Notes: a model not told the origin generated them from the sequence alone. DNA of 64,000 nt from Aquibacillus albus (GCF_016908325.1 NZ_JAFBDR010000006.1:62001-126000); one strand, 5' to 3'. Positions 27,902 through 37,298 are shown, counted from the stretch's first letter. Numbers and translations: made by a program.

Positions 27902-29686
27902 TTAAACGATATATTTTTCTTCTTCTATAATTGCTTCTGCGACCTCTCTTTTTTTATGGATAACATCAGTAGGATCATGACGGGTTAATTTCCGAATGGC
28001 TGCAAGTGTTATTCGTAAAGCATCACCTGTTTCACTAGCAATGATTGTTTCCTTTGCATGTGCTTCTATTCGGTTAAACGATTCTTCAACATATACTTCT
28101 GTATATAGTAACTTCATCCGGTGCTTTTCTATCTGATCCTTTGTAATAGCCTTTTCTGTTCGCAAGATGGCCGATTCCATGTTATAGATTTCTCCAACTA
28201 TATCTGCTATATTAGCCAATATTTCTTGTTCACTTTCTAAATGAGACCCATACTTTTGTACAGCTAATCCTGCTGCAACTAATCCTATTTTCTTAGCATT
28301 TTTCAGCAAATATTTTTCTTTTTCTAATGGTTCTGAGCCTACCTCTTCAGGCATGAGCATCATTAATTCCTCTTGAAGTGCTTGAGCCTTTTGGAATAAT
28401 GGAAGCTCTCCCTTCATTGCCTTTTTCACAAGTGATCCAGGGATAAGCAAACGGTTAATTTCATTTGTTCCTTCAAAAATCCGTTGAATACGAGAATCTC
28501 GGTACATTCTTTCTACCTCGTATTCCTGCATAAAACCATATCCGCCATGAATTTGAACTGCTTCATCAACGACATCGTCCATTAACTCCGTACCGAACAC
28601 TTTATTTAGTGAACATTCAATCTGATATTCCGCAATTGCCTTAGCTATCTCTTTTCCATCTTTTAATTGTTCCTTACTGAGACTACTCATTCGTTGCTCA
28701 AATAATCCAACTGTACGATAAACTGCACTTTCATTTGCATACGTGTTAATCGCCATTGAAGCAAGTTTTTCTTGAATTAGTGCAAAGCTTGAAATCGGCT
28801 TATTAAACTGCTTGCGTTGGTTTGCATACTTGACGGACAATCCAATCCCTCTTTTTGCACCACCAATGCCACCAACAGCCAATTTATAACGACCAACATT
28901 TAATATATTAAATGCAATGATGTGTCCTCGACCAATCTCACCAAGTACATTTTCTACAGGCACCTGTGCATCTTCAAAAATTACCGTACGGGTAGAAGAA
29001 CTCTTAATCCCCATCTTCTTTTCTTCCGGTCCAGTAGATACACCCGGAAAATCACGCTCTACAATAAAAGCTGTAAACTTGTCACCATCCACCTGTGCAT
29101 ATACAACAAATAGATCTGCAAAAGCAGCATTCGTAATCCATTGCTTCTCACCATTTAGTAAGTAATGTGTACCTGATTCATTTAATTTAGCAGTTGTCTT
29201 TGCTCCGAGTGCATCAGAGCCTGAACCGGGTTCTGTTAATGCATAGGCGGCGATTTTTTCTCCGGATGCTAACATCGGTAAATATTTTTGCTTTTGCTGC
29301 TCATTACCAAAGAATACGATTGGGAGCGTACCAATTCCTACATGTGCACCGTGTGTAACAGAAAAACCTCCGGAGCGAGCGAATTTTTCAGTAATTAAAG
29401 ACGAACTAATTTTATCTAAATCAAGTCCCCCATACTCTTCTGGAATATCAACACTTAACAAACCCAAATCACCCGCTTGCTTCAATAAGTCAATCGAATG
29501 ATCAAATTGTTGGCCTTCTAAAAGATCAACTTTTGGCAATACTTCACCTGCAATAAAGTCTTCTGTCATCTTTGCAATCATTTGATGCTCTTCGGTAAAG
29601 TCTTCAGGTGTTACAATATCCTCCGGAGATAAATCATCAAGAATAAAAGATCCGCCTTTAAACAATTTCTGTTGTGTATCACTCAT
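27902..29686 (-). CDS. fadE: Acyl-CoA dehydrogenase FadE (YusJ)
   Basis: A 594-residue acyl-CoA dehydrogenase, the FAD enzyme of the first beta-oxidation step, matching B. subtilis YusJ/FadE including the extra C-terminal helical domain beyond about residue 400. Visible signatures are YALTEPGSGSDA, the substrate-side loop IHGGYGFMQEYEVERMYRDSRI (catalytic Glu region) and EGTNEINR. The frame extends further upstream, but AAGGAGCGAAATCCT precedes the ATG at 29686. Last gene of fadNAE. Confidence 0.92.
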   Translation of the reverse strand: MSDTQQKLFKGGSFILDDLSPEDIVTPEDFTEEHQMIAKMTEDFIAGEVLPKVDLLEGQQFDHSIDLLKQAGDLGLLSVDIPEEYGGLDLDKISSSLITEKFARSGGFSVTHGAHVGIGTLPIVFFGNEQQKQKYLPMLASGEKIAAYALTEPGSGSDALGAKTTAKLNESGTHYLLNGEKQWITNAAFADLFVVYAQVDGDKFTAFIVERDFPGVSTGPEEKKMGIKSSSTRTVIFEDAQVPVENVLGEIGRGHIIAFNILNVGRYKLAVGGIGGAKRGIGLSVKYANQRKQFNKPISSFALIQEKLASMAINTYANESAVYRTVGLFEQRMSSLSKEQLKDGKEIAKAIAEYQIECSLNKVFGTELMDDVVDEAVQIHGGYGFMQEYEVERMYRDSRIQRIFEGTNEINRLLIPGSLVKKAMKGELPLFQKAQALQEELMMLMPEEVGSEPLEKEKYLLKNAKKIGLVAAGLAVQKYGSHLESEQEILANIADIVGEIYNMESAILRTEKAITKDQIEKHRMKLLYTEVYVEESFNRIEAHAKETIIASETGDALRITLAAIRKLTRHDPTDVIHKKREVAEAIIEEEKYIV

Positions 29687-29702
29687 AGGATTTCGCTCCT
29701 TT

Positions 29703-30878
29703 TTATAATAATTCAAACACACCGGCTGCACCCATTCCTCCACCTATACACATTGTAACCACACCAAATTGTTCGTTTCGGCGTTTCATTTCATGCACCA
29801 AGCTTAATGTCAATTTTGTTCCCGTACACCCTAGCGGATGCCCAAGTGCGATTGCCCCCCCGTTAACATTCACCTTTTCTTCATCTAATCCGAGTTCACG
29901 TATTACTCGAATGGCTTGTGAGGCGAATGCTTCATTTAATTCAAATAAGCCAATATCTGATAATGATAACCCTGCCATTTTTAATGCCTTTGGAATAGCT
30001 TTAACAGGACCTACACCCATAATCTCTGGTTCTACGCCTGCGACTGCAAAAGAGCGAAATTTCACTAGTGGCTGAAATCCCTCCGCTTCTGCTTTTTCAC
30101 GATCCATGACTAACACAGAGGCAGCTCCATCACTCATTTGAGACGCATTACCGGCAGTTACAGTTCCGTTTACAGTGAATGCGGGTTTTAGCTTTGCTAA
30201 TGCTTCTACATTGGTATCTGGTCTTACTCCTTCATCTATATCAAACAGGATAGTTTCTTGTTTTACTTTATTATCACTGTCAACTTCTCTGGAAGTTACC
30301 TCTACTGGTACAATTTCTTCTTTGAATTTCCCCTCTGCTAAAGCCTTTGCCGCACGACGATGACTTCTTTCTGCAAAAGCATCTTGATCCGCTCTCGAGA
30401 TGTCAAAGCGCTTTGCAACCTCCTCTGCAGTATGACCCATTGACATGTAATACCCTGGAGCGTGCTTCACCAACTCAAGATTCGGCCTTATAACATGCCC
30501 TCCCATTGGTATTAAACTCATCGATTCTCCCCCACCAGCAATAATCGTTTCAGCATAGCCAAGCATAATCCTTTCTGCTGCATAAGCAATACTTTGCAGC
30601 CCGGACGAGCAATATCGATTAATTGTAATGCCTGGAACGGTAATAGGTAGCCCTGCTAATCCAGCAATATTTCTAGCCATATTCATCCCCTGTTCGGCTT
30701 CAGGCATTGCGCAACCGATAATGACATCATCTATCGTACCTTGATAATCCCCGGTCCTCTTTAATGTTTCCTTAATCGTTAGTGCAGCTAAATCATCTGG
30801 ACGAACATGGGCTAAAGATCCTTTCTTCGCTTTTCCTACTGGTGTCCTCGCCCCAGTAACAATGACTGCTTCTTTCAA
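29703..30878 (-). CDS. fadA: Acetyl-CoA C-acyltransferase FadA (thiolase)
   Basis: A 391-residue thiolase that cleaves 3-ketoacyl-CoA with CoA. The acylated cysteine lies in NRYCSSGLQ (about residue 88), the catalytic histidine in GGAIALGHPLGCTG and the second cysteine in TMCIGGGMGAAG. It lies 20 nt after fadN and 16 nt before fadE. Confidence 0.94.
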   Translation of the reverse strand: MKEAVIVTGARTPVGKAKKGSLAHVRPDDLAALTIKETLKRTGDYQGTIDDVIIGCAMPEAEQGMNMARNIAGLAGLPITVPGITINRYCSSGLQSIAYAAERIMLGYAETIIAGGGESMSLIPMGGHVIRPNLELVKHAPGYYMSMGHTAEEVAKRFDISRADQDAFAERSHRRAAKALAEGKFKEEIVPVEVTSREVDSDNKVKQETILFDIDEGVRPDTNVEALAKLKPAFTVNGTVTAGNASQMSDGAASVLVMDREKAEAEGFQPLVKFRSFAVAGVEPEIMGVGPVKAIPKALKMAGLSLSDIGLFELNEAFASQAIRVIRELGLDEEKVNVNGGAIALGHPLGCTGTKLTLSLVHEMKRRNEQFGVVTMCIGGGMGAAGVFELL

Positions 30879-30898
30879 GATGTTCCCCTCCCCATTGC

Positions 30899-33298
30899 TT
30901 AATTACGTAAAGGCTTACCTTTCAATAACATATGCTGCATTCGTTGTTGGGTCTTCGGTTCACCAATTAAGCTTAAGAAAGCCTCTCTTTCCATGTCTAA
31001 AAGGTACTGTTCATCTACTAGTGAACCTTGCTTTATTCTCCCACCGGCAAGTACAAAGGCGAGTTTTTCGGCAATTTTCAAATCGTGTTCAGAGGCATAG
31101 CCTCCATAAAAAAATGTTTTCGCCCCTAATAACATCGTTGCATAGCCAGCCTCCCCAACGACAGGAACCCTCTCACGTTTTGGTGGCTGATAGCCAGCCT
31201 GTGATAGACTAAGTACTTTTTGTTTGGCGTCATAAAGTAAATGATCTGGGTGAATGGAAATACCGTCCTGCTTATTTAAAAAACCATTTGCTCCTGCTTC
31301 CTGTGCAGAACTAGACACCTTCGCCATGGCAATGGTTTCAAAAACGTTGTTTGTCAATTTTTGCAAATCAAAATCCACGTGATCTGGAAGATTTCGAACC
31401 TGTTTTAAATAGAGTTCTTTATTACCCCCACCGCCTGGTATTAGACCAACGCCGAATTCTACTAACCCCATATATGTCTCTTGTGATGCTTGGATAGAGC
31501 TTGCTGGTAAGCTTACTTCAGCCCCTCCACCTAAAGTCATCCCAAATGGAGCGACAACGACAGGTTTTTCTGCATATTTAATATTCATCATCGCCTTTTG
31601 AAATTGACGAACAACTAAATCAATTTCAAAAAAATCCCCGTCCTGAGCTGCCATTAACATCATCGCTATGTTAGCCCCAACACAAAAATTCTTGCCTTGA
31701 TTTCCAATAACAAGCCCTTCATAATTTCTATTAACCTCTTCAATGGAATCATTGATCATTTGAATGATATCCATGCCAATTGCATTACTTTTCGATTGAA
31801 ATTCAAGACACGCTACTCCGTCACCTATATCTATTAAGCTTGCGCCGCTGTTCTTTTTGATAACTCCATTTTGATCTTTAACTAAATGCAAATGAATTTC
31901 TTTATCATTAAAGTGTAGTGGTTTGTAATCTGCCTTGTGATAAAAATAAATAGTACCTCCATCACTTTTATAAAAGGATTCCCGCCCATTTTGGGCCATG
32001 TTTTCAATCCAACTCGGTAGTTTTTCTCCATCTGCTTTCATTTTTTCCATAGTTGACCGAAAACCAAGGGCATCCCACATCTCAAATGGCCCTTTCTCCC
32101 AACCAAAACCCCAGCGCATTGCTTGATCAATCGCAACAATATCGTCTGCAACCTCACCTATCATTTCTGAAGAATAGATGAATACTGGTTTGATAATCGA
32201 CCATAAAAAATCACTAGCAGGATCTCCCGGAATAGCCAGAAGCGCTTTCATTCTCTGTGATATTCTTTTTTCTTGCTTCGCTAATTCTGTTGCTTTTGTT
32301 TTTAAAGAATTCCGTTCCTCATATTCCAATGTATTTGGGTTCAATTGATAAATGACGCTTTTTCCTTTTTCTTTTTGCTTCAAATAAAAGCCTTGGCCAG
32401 ACTTTGACCCCAACCATTTTTTATCTAGCATGGATTGCATAAAAGGAGGGATGGAAAAAATTCTTTTTTCGTCCCCTTCCACTTGATTATAGACATTATT
32501 TGCAACATGAATAAATGTATCTAACCCGACAACATCAAGCGTTCTGAATGTCGCACTCTTCGGTCGGCCTATTAACTGGCCAGTGAGTGAATCTACTTCT
32601 CCTATTGTAAGTCCCTGATTGAGCATTTCACGAACAGTGACCATAAGGCCAAATGTTCCGATTCGATTAGCGATAAAATTAGGGGTATCCTTTGCTTCTA
32701 CCACCCCTTTACCTAAACAATTCTCGCCAAACTGCTTAACAAAGTCTAATACGTGTTTTTCTGTCCATTGAGTTGGGATTATTTCCAATAATTTCAAATA
32801 ACGTGGGGGGTTAAAGAAGTGTGTTCCTAGGAAATGATTCTTCATGTCGTGTGAGCATTCACTTACCATTTGTTCTAGGGAGATACCTGAAGTATTCGAA
32901 CTAATGATGCTTTCCTTTTTTCTATATTTATCTACTGTAGCGAGTACCTTCTTCTTTATATCTAAATTTTCAGTTACTACTTCAATAATCCAATCTGCTT
33001 GACTTATTACATCCAAGTCATCTTCTAAATTTCCTACTTGAATCAAATCCAGACTTGCTTCACTAGTAATTGGAGAGGGTTTCTGTTTTCTTAAAGCTTT
33101 TTTACTTTCTCTCGATAACCGATTCCGAACCGCTGGATGATTAAGGGTTAAACCTGCACCTTCCTCATCCTTCGTTAATTGTTTCGGAACTATATCCAGC
33201 ATATACGTTTGAATACCAACATTTGCTAGATGAGCAGCAATTCCAGAACCCATGATTCCCGAACCTATTACCGCAACACGGTTAATGTTTCGAACCAT
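30899..33298 (-). CDS. fadN: Bifunctional 3-hydroxyacyl-CoA dehydrogenase/enoyl-CoA hydratase FadN
   Basis: A 799-residue fusion. The N-terminal NAD-binding domain starts with VAVIGSGIMGSGIAAHLANVG; the dehydrogenase C-terminal domains follow (HFFNPPRYLKLLEIIP, then RPKSATFRTLDVVG). The enoyl-CoA hydratase part occupies about residues 490-690 (GNQGKNFCVGANIAMM, PFGMTLGGGAEV). This dehydrogenase-then-hydratase order is that of B. subtilis FadN. The frame is open 25 codons upstream, but GGGGGAACATAT before the ATG at 33298 and the dinucleotide motif near the N-terminus favour this start. A FadR-type operator lies 24 bp upstream. Confidence 0.93.
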   Translation of the reverse strand: MVRNINRVAVIGSGIMGSGIAAHLANVGIQTYMLDIVPKQLTKDEEGAGLTLNHPAVRNRLSRESKKALRKQKPSPITSEASLDLIQVGNLEDDLDVISQADWIIEVVTENLDIKKKVLATVDKYRKKESIISSNTSGISLEQMVSECSHDMKNHFLGTHFFNPPRYLKLLEIIPTQWTEKHVLDFVKQFGENCLGKGVVEAKDTPNFIANRIGTFGLMVTVREMLNQGLTIGEVDSLTGQLIGRPKSATFRTLDVVGLDTFIHVANNVYNQVEGDEKRIFSIPPFMQSMLDKKWLGSKSGQGFYLKQKEKGKSVIYQLNPNTLEYEERNSLKTKATELAKQEKRISQRMKALLAIPGDPASDFLWSIIKPVFIYSSEMIGEVADDIVAIDQAMRWGFGWEKGPFEMWDALGFRSTMEKMKADGEKLPSWIENMAQNGRESFYKSDGGTIYFYHKADYKPLHFNDKEIHLHLVKDQNGVIKKNSGASLIDIGDGVACLEFQSKSNAIGMDIIQMINDSIEEVNRNYEGLVIGNQGKNFCVGANIAMMLMAAQDGDFFEIDLVVRQFQKAMMNIKYAEKPVVVAPFGMTLGGGAEVSLPASSIQASQETYMGLVEFGVGLIPGGGGNKELYLKQVRNLPDHVDFDLQKLTNNVFETIAMAKVSSSAQEAGANGFLNKQDGISIHPDHLLYDAKQKVLSLSQAGYQPPKRERVPVVGEAGYATMLLGAKTFFYGGYASEHDLKIAEKLAFVLAGGRIKQGSLVDEQYLLDMEREAFLSLIGEPKTQQRMQHMLLKGKPLRN

Positions 33299-33321
33299 AT
33301 ATGTTCCCCCAATCTTGTACT

Positions 33322-33339
33322 TGAATGAATACTCATTCA
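33322..33339 (-). promoter_or_regulatory. FadR operator upstream of fadNAE
   Basis: TGAATGAATACTCATTCA matches the B. subtilis FadR (TetR family) consensus TGAATGANTANTCATTCA. Long-chain acyl-CoA releases FadR and induces beta-oxidation. The regulator gene is not in the window. Confidence 0.9.
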
Positions 33340-33353
33340 TTTTATGATCCAAA

Positions 33354-33490
33354 GAAAACTTGGCTAACGCCAAGCCTTTAGGCGCAGGTAAATCGCCTAG
33401 TTGCGCTTATACTTAATTCCTAAAAATTTTTACTACGTCGATTAACTTCAGCGCTAAAATTTTTTTACTTTCCCAACGTGAAAAAATTAA
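33354..33490. repeat. AAAACTTGGC-family dispersed repeat, longest copy
   Basis: About 137 bp starting GAAAACTTGGCTAACGCCAAG (small hairpin GGCTAACGCC) and ending ACTTTCCCAACGTG plus A-tract, with inner hairpin-like parts (CAGCGCT). Shorter relatives occur at 14385, 27346 and 51363. It carries no coding frame and fills most of the gap between fadN and the coat genes. Confidence 0.7.
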
Positions 33491-33638
33491 GTCCTTCATC
33501 TAGATTTACTATAAAATATTTTCTGACATTTCGCAATCCTTTTTCAACAAAAAGTCTTTTGGTTTATTCATTAGAGCATAAGCAGGTATCTTTTTGGGAA
33601 AATTAACGTTGAAAAAATGTCAAGGAGGCTTTCATTTT

Positions 33639-33905
33639 ATGCAACAACAAAATCAATCACTTGGTCAAAACCAAGGACAACCAATGCCACAGCCGCCAAA
33701 TCAAATTAGTTCGAAAGATTTACTTTATCTTACTGATATGCTGTCATGGAATTTAAATGCTGCAAAAAAAGCACATTTCTCTGCTCAACAGTGTACAAAT
33801 CCAGAGATTAAGTCTGCATTAGAGCAAGCATGCCAAATGCACACGAATCATTACAATAAGCTATTGCAGCATTTAAATCAACAAAACCCTTCAACAATGA
33901 TGTAG
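33639..33905 (+). CDS. Small spore coat-like protein (CotF-type context)
   Basis: An 88-residue glutamine- and asparagine-rich protein (MQQQNQSLGQNQGQ) with a helical C-terminal part (LTDMLSWNLNAAKKAHFSAQQC). Such proteins pair with CotF-domain coat proteins in Bacillaceae; B. subtilis has yusN at this position after the fad genes. The ATG at 33639 follows AAGGAGG by 10 nt. It is 15 nt upstream of the next coat gene and probably cotranscribed with it. Confidence 0.75.
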   Translation: MQQQNQSLGQNQGQPMPQPPNQISSKDLLYLTDMLSWNLNAAKKAHFSAQQCTNPEIKSALEQACQMHTNHYNKLLQHLNQQNPSTMM

Positions 33906-33920
33906 AAAGGAGTAATGAAA

Positions 33921-34247
33921 ATGAATAATCAACAACAAAAAATTCAAAATCCTGAAACACAAGTACCCAAAACTCCGCAGATGAACGATCGAGACTTCGT
34001 AAACGATATATTAACAACAGAAAAGTATATGACAGATGCATATAGTAACGCCCTAAACGAAGCAAGTAACCAAACTATGTATCAGGATTTATTCTCCATT
34101 TTCCAAGAGACACAAGACTGTCAAAGAAATCTTTACAATCTTATGTTCAAAAATGGTTGGTATAGTTTAGAAGCAGCCGATCAACAAAAAATTCAACAAG
34201 CTTACCAACAGTTTTCTGGTTACACAAGCCAACTCCCTATTCATTAA
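33921..34247 (+). CDS. CotF-family spore coat protein
   Basis: A 108-residue protein with the Coat_F helical domain (NDILTTEKYMTDAYSNALNEASN...MFKNGWYSLEAADQQKI), glutamine-rich, cytoplasmic in the mother cell and deposited on the spore. Two in-frame ATGs exist; the one at 33921 has better spacing to AAAGGAG than the one at 33915. A strong terminator follows at 34263. Confidence 0.82.
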   Translation: MNNQQQKIQNPETQVPKTPQMNDRDFVNDILTTEKYMTDAYSNALNEASNQTMYQDLFSIFQETQDCQRNLYNLMFKNGWYSLEAADQQKIQQAYQQFSGYTSQLPIH

Positions 34248-34262
34248 GACAATACTCATAAC

Positions 34263-34297
34263 AGGCTGTCCCAAAAGCAAAGGGACAGCCTCTTTTT
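34263..34297 (+). terminator. Terminator of the coat gene pair
   Basis: Perfect stem AGGCTGTCCC / GGGACAGCCT, 9-nt loop, then CTTTTT. Confidence 0.9.
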
Positions 34298-34386
34298 AAT
34301 TTGGAAGTAAAATTTTAATCCCATAGCAATTTTAGGAAAGATTATTCGTCTCATGCATATCCTTTTCTAAAGCGTAATTATTACTG

Positions 34387-34415
34387 TTTACAAATCGTAA
34401 TGATTACGATAAAAT
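34387..34415 (+). promoter_or_regulatory. Zur-controlled promoter (Zur box inside the -35/-10 spacer)
   Basis: TTTACA (34387-34392) and TAAAAT (34410-34415) are 17 nt apart and flank a near-perfect Zur box AAATCGTAATGATTACGAT at 34392-34410, matching the Bacillus Zur consensus. Zinc-loaded Zur would block RNA polymerase directly and repress the downstream ABC-permease-zur-crcB genes. Confidence 0.88.
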
Positions 34416-34528
34416 AATTTTGCATTTATAATATATAGGAAGAAAATGATAGGAAGGGGCAATAAATAGCATATGCCCTACTAAAAATAAGTTTAACCTA
34501 TGTGATAAAGAAACGAGGAGAATAAGGT

Positions 34529-35284
34529 ATGTCTAATCCGATTGTTACAATGAAAAACGTTAGTTACGCCTATGACAACAAGCCGACACTCAAAGATATA
34601 AATTTCGAAATACAAAGAGGATCCTTTTTAGGGTTAGTTGGCCCTAATGGCGGTGGAAAAACAACATTAATAAAATTATTGCTAGGATTACACAAACCTC
34701 AAAATGGTTCGATTCAGTTATTTGGCACCCCCATCCAAAAATTTAAAGATTGGAATAAAATCGGGTTTGTCTCACAAAAAGCTAATACCTTTAATCGTGG
34801 TTTTCCAGCTACTGTTTCCGAAGTAGTATCGATGGGGTTAACTGCAAAAGTTGGATACATGAAATTTTTTAATCAATCACATAAGAAACAAATAGAAAAA
34901 GCTGTGTCCCAAGTTGGAATGTCTGATTATTTACATGAAAATATTGGTGATTTATCTGGGGGGCAACAGCAAAGAATTTTTATCGCTCGAGCGTTAGTAA
35001 GTAATCCTGATTTGTTAATTCTTGATGAACCTACAGTTGGTGTAGACACAGAAAACGTTCAGAAGTTTTATGAGCTGCTTCATCTGTTGAATGATGAAAA
35101 TGGTATAACATTGCTACTCATTACACATGACACAGGTACCATGACCCATCATGCAACAGATATTGCTTGTTTAAATAAAACATTACATTTTCATGGAAAC
35201 CCATCACAATATACGCAATTATCAGAACAGGATCTCTCAGCGTTTTATGGACATCAGCTAAATGTCGTGTCACATCACCACTAA
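34529..35284 (+). CDS. adcC: Zinc ABC transporter ATPase (AdcC/ZnuC-like)
   Basis: A 251-residue ATPase: Walker A GPNGGGKTT, signature LSGGQQQRIFIARAL, Walker B LLILDEPTVGVD. The C-terminus is histidine-rich (VVSHHH), common in zinc ATPases. With the downstream permease it powers uptake of Zn2+; the Zur box upstream supports zinc over manganese. The extracellular binding protein AdcA/ZnuA is not encoded nearby. The start at 34529 has GAGGAGAATAAGGT upstream. Confidence 0.88.
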   Translation: MSNPIVTMKNVSYAYDNKPTLKDINFEIQRGSFLGLVGPNGGGKTTLIKLLLGLHKPQNGSIQLFGTPIQKFKDWNKIGFVSQKANTFNRGFPATVSEVVSMGLTAKVGYMKFFNQSHKKQIEKAVSQVGMSDYLHENIGDLSGGQQQRIFIARALVSNPDLLILDEPTVGVDTENVQKFYELLHLLNDENGITLLLITHDTGTMTHHATDIACLNKTLHFHGNPSQYTQLSEQDLSAFYGHQLNVVSHHH

Positions 35285-35298
35285 TCGGAGGAAATTAT

Positions 35299-36150
35299 AT
35301 GATTGGTCATTTTTTTGAATATGAATTTTTACGAAACACATTCTATACAGGGCTTTTAATTGGATTAATCGCACCTTTACTAGGTACATTTGTAGTCGTC
35401 CGTAGATTATCATTAATTGCTGATGCATTGTCCCATGTTACATTAGCCGGTATTGCCTTTGGATTACTGTTAGAAAAAAAATTCGCCTTAGGGTTATCAC
35501 CTTTTTACACAGGCATGGGATTTTCAGTGATGGCTTCTGCCTTTGTCGAGCAACTAAGACGTGTATATAAAGCCTATCAAGAACTTGCTATTCCAATTAT
35601 CCTGTCTGGTGGTGTTGCCCTAAGTGTTGTTTTTATATCCGTTGCTAATGGTTTTAATACAGATCTGTATAACTATTTATTTGGATCAGTTTCTGCTGTT
35701 AGTCGTCAAGATTTGTGGAGTATTTTAGCAATTACCATTATCGTTTTAATCGTGATTACGCTTTTTTTCAAAGAGTTATTCACCTTATCTTTTGACGAAG
35801 AACACGCGGTTGTTTCCGGTATCCATGCAAAACGCATTCATTTTCTTTTTATTGTTGTTACAGCCCTTGTTATCGCAGCCTCGATTCGAATTGTTGGAGT
35901 CTTACTCGTCTCTGCTTTGATGACATTGCCAGTTGCAGCAAGTATCCGAATAGCAAATGGCTTTAAGCAAACAATGTTTTTATCCGTTATTTTTGGCGAA
36001 ATATCTGTTATTATAGGATTAGTAGCAGGATATTATTTTGAAATCCCGCCAGGAGGTACCATTGTATTAACCTCTATTTTACTATTATTACTTTCTATTT
36101 TGATTAAACGAATCAAATTTAATCGTGCTAGAAAGAGGGCGATCCAATGA
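35299..36150 (+). CDS. adcB: Zinc ABC transporter permease (AdcB/ZnuB-like)
   Basis: A 283-residue permease of the ABC-3 family with about eight membrane helices, e.g. GTFVVVRRLSLIADALSHVTLAGIAFG near residue 30 and LLVSALMTLPVAASIRIANGF. It forms the channel for the ATPase upstream. It lies 14 nt after adcC and its end overlaps the zur start by 4 nt (ATGA), so ATPase, permease and Zur are translated as a unit. Confidence 0.88.
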   Translation: MIGHFFEYEFLRNTFYTGLLIGLIAPLLGTFVVVRRLSLIADALSHVTLAGIAFGLLLEKKFALGLSPFYTGMGFSVMASAFVEQLRRVYKAYQELAIPIILSGGVALSVVFISVANGFNTDLYNYLFGSVSAVSRQDLWSILAITIIVLIVITLFFKELFTLSFDEEHAVVSGIHAKRIHFLFIVVTALVIAASIRIVGVLLVSALMTLPVAASIRIANGFKQTMFLSVIFGEISVIIGLVAGYYFEIPPGGTIVLTSILLLLLSILIKRIKFNRARKRAIQ

Positions 36151-36554
36151 ATGTTCAAGAAGCATTAACACTATTAAAAAATAAAGGGTATAAGCATACT
36201 GGTAAACGAGAAGATATTATTTCTTTCTTTTCAAGTGAAAACCGTTACCGTACTGCAAAAGATTTACTAAACTATATGGAACCAAATTATCAAGGGATAA
36301 GTTTTGATACCATATACCGAAACTTACACTTGTTTCATGAAGTTGGAATATTAGAAACTACAGAGTTAAATGGGGAAAAACACTTTCGAATGAAATGTGA
36401 CCATCAGCATCACCATCATTTTATTTGCAAGGATTGTGGAATAACGAAAGAAATTCATAAATGTCCAATGGATGAAATTGAAGAAGAGTTAAAAAGTTTT
36501 GCTATTGATAGTCATAAATTTGAAATTTACGGTTTATGTCCTGCATGCCAGTAA
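36147..36554 (+). CDS. zur: Fur-family zinc uptake regulator Zur
   Basis: A 135-residue Fur-family repressor with N-terminal winged helix (TGKREDIISFFSSENRYRTAKDLLNYM, GISFDTIYRNLHLF) and C-terminal dimerisation domain. Structural zinc cysteines are CKDC and CPAC; the HQHHHHF cluster supplies metal ligands. The Zur box before adcC, in the same operon, identifies it as Zur rather than Fur or PerR and implies autoregulation. Confidence 0.9.
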   Translation: MNVQEALTLLKNKGYKHTGKREDIISFFSSENRYRTAKDLLNYMEPNYQGISFDTIYRNLHLFHEVGILETTELNGEKHFRMKCDHQHHHHFICKDCGITKEIHKCPMDEIEEELKSFAIDSHKFEIYGLCPACQ

Positions 36555-36934
36555 ACAACTACAAACAGCTTTTGTTTATTGGTGTTGGAGGTGCCTGTGG
36601 AGCAGTCACAAGATATAGTGTCACCTTATTGATTATCTCCGAAGGGTTTCCATTTGCTACTTTATTTGTGAACTTGATTGGCTGCTTTTTACTTAGTTAT
36701 TTATCGTATAGTGCTACCTTAAAAGGGTTGATTCCTTTTCATGCTTTTGTTCCATTGACAACAGGGTTCTTCGGTTCCTTTACCACATTTTCTGCGATTA
36801 CAACCGAAACTGTACTTCTATGGAAGGACAGCTACATACTTGCAATGATCTATATTCTTTCCACTTTTTTTGGTGGTTTATTGCTATGCTTCCTAGGTTA
36901 TGTCATGGTCAGAAAACAAAAGGAGAGCGTTTAA
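36536..36934 (+). CDS. crcB: CrcB/Fluc fluoride channel subunit 1
   Basis: A 132-residue protein with four helices and the Fluc motifs GVGGACGAVTRY near the N-terminus and GFFGSFTTFSAI in the third helix. Fluc proteins form dual-topology dimers that export toxic F-. The first ATG at 36536 overlaps zur by 19 nt; a second ATG at 36545 is also possible, and neither has a clear ribosome site, which suggests coupling to zur. A fluoride riboswitch is not visible upstream. The paired gene follows directly. Confidence 0.85.
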   Translation: MSCMPVNNYKQLLFIGVGGACGAVTRYSVTLLIISEGFPFATLFVNLIGCFLLSYLSYSATLKGLIPFHAFVPLTTGFFGSFTTFSAITTETVLLWKDSYILAMIYILSTFFGGLLLCFLGYVMVRKQKESV

Positions 36935-36935
36935 C

Positions 36936-37298
36936 GTGGCATTTTTCTTTGTTGCTTTTGGAGGGTTAATCGGTTCTATAGCAAGATACATCATTAGCTC
37001 ACACTGGAATTCAAAAAAATACCCCTTTGGGACGTTTATTGTTAATAGCAGTGGCTCTATTTTATTAGGAATACTAGTAGCTTTGCGCATAAATAATCCC
37101 GAAAACGATTGGGTAAGCCTATTAGTTGGAATAGGATTTTGTGGGTCATTTACTACTTTTTCTACGTTTAGTAAAGAAACAATAGAGATGTTATTTTCTA
37201 AAAACTACAAACAGGCTTTTCTTTACACATTCTCTTCATTCGCAGTAAGTATTTTTTTCGTAAGTATTATATTAGTATTAACGGGGGCTATTTCTTAA
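36936..37298 (+). CDS. crcB: CrcB/Fluc fluoride channel subunit 2
   Basis: A 120-residue Fluc subunit with the same two motifs (FGGLIGSIARYI and GFCGSFTTFSTFS). Firmicutes often encode two Fluc proteins of opposite topology that form a heterodimer; the tandem pair here fits that. The start is GTG at 36936, one base after the stop of the first crcB, with AAAGGAGAG at good spacing; a longer frame starting inside the first gene is unlikely. Confidence 0.85.
   Translation: MAFFFVAFGGLIGSIARYIISSHWNSKKYPFGTFIVNSSGSILLGILVALRINNPENDWVSLLVGIGFCGSFTTFSTFSKETIEMLFSKNYKQAFLYTFSSFAVSIFFVSIILVLTGAIS

Noticed and set aside
36400-36560. Fluoride riboswitch upstream of crcB
   Set aside because: The upstream sequence is the zur coding region and none of the crcB-motif signatures is visible.
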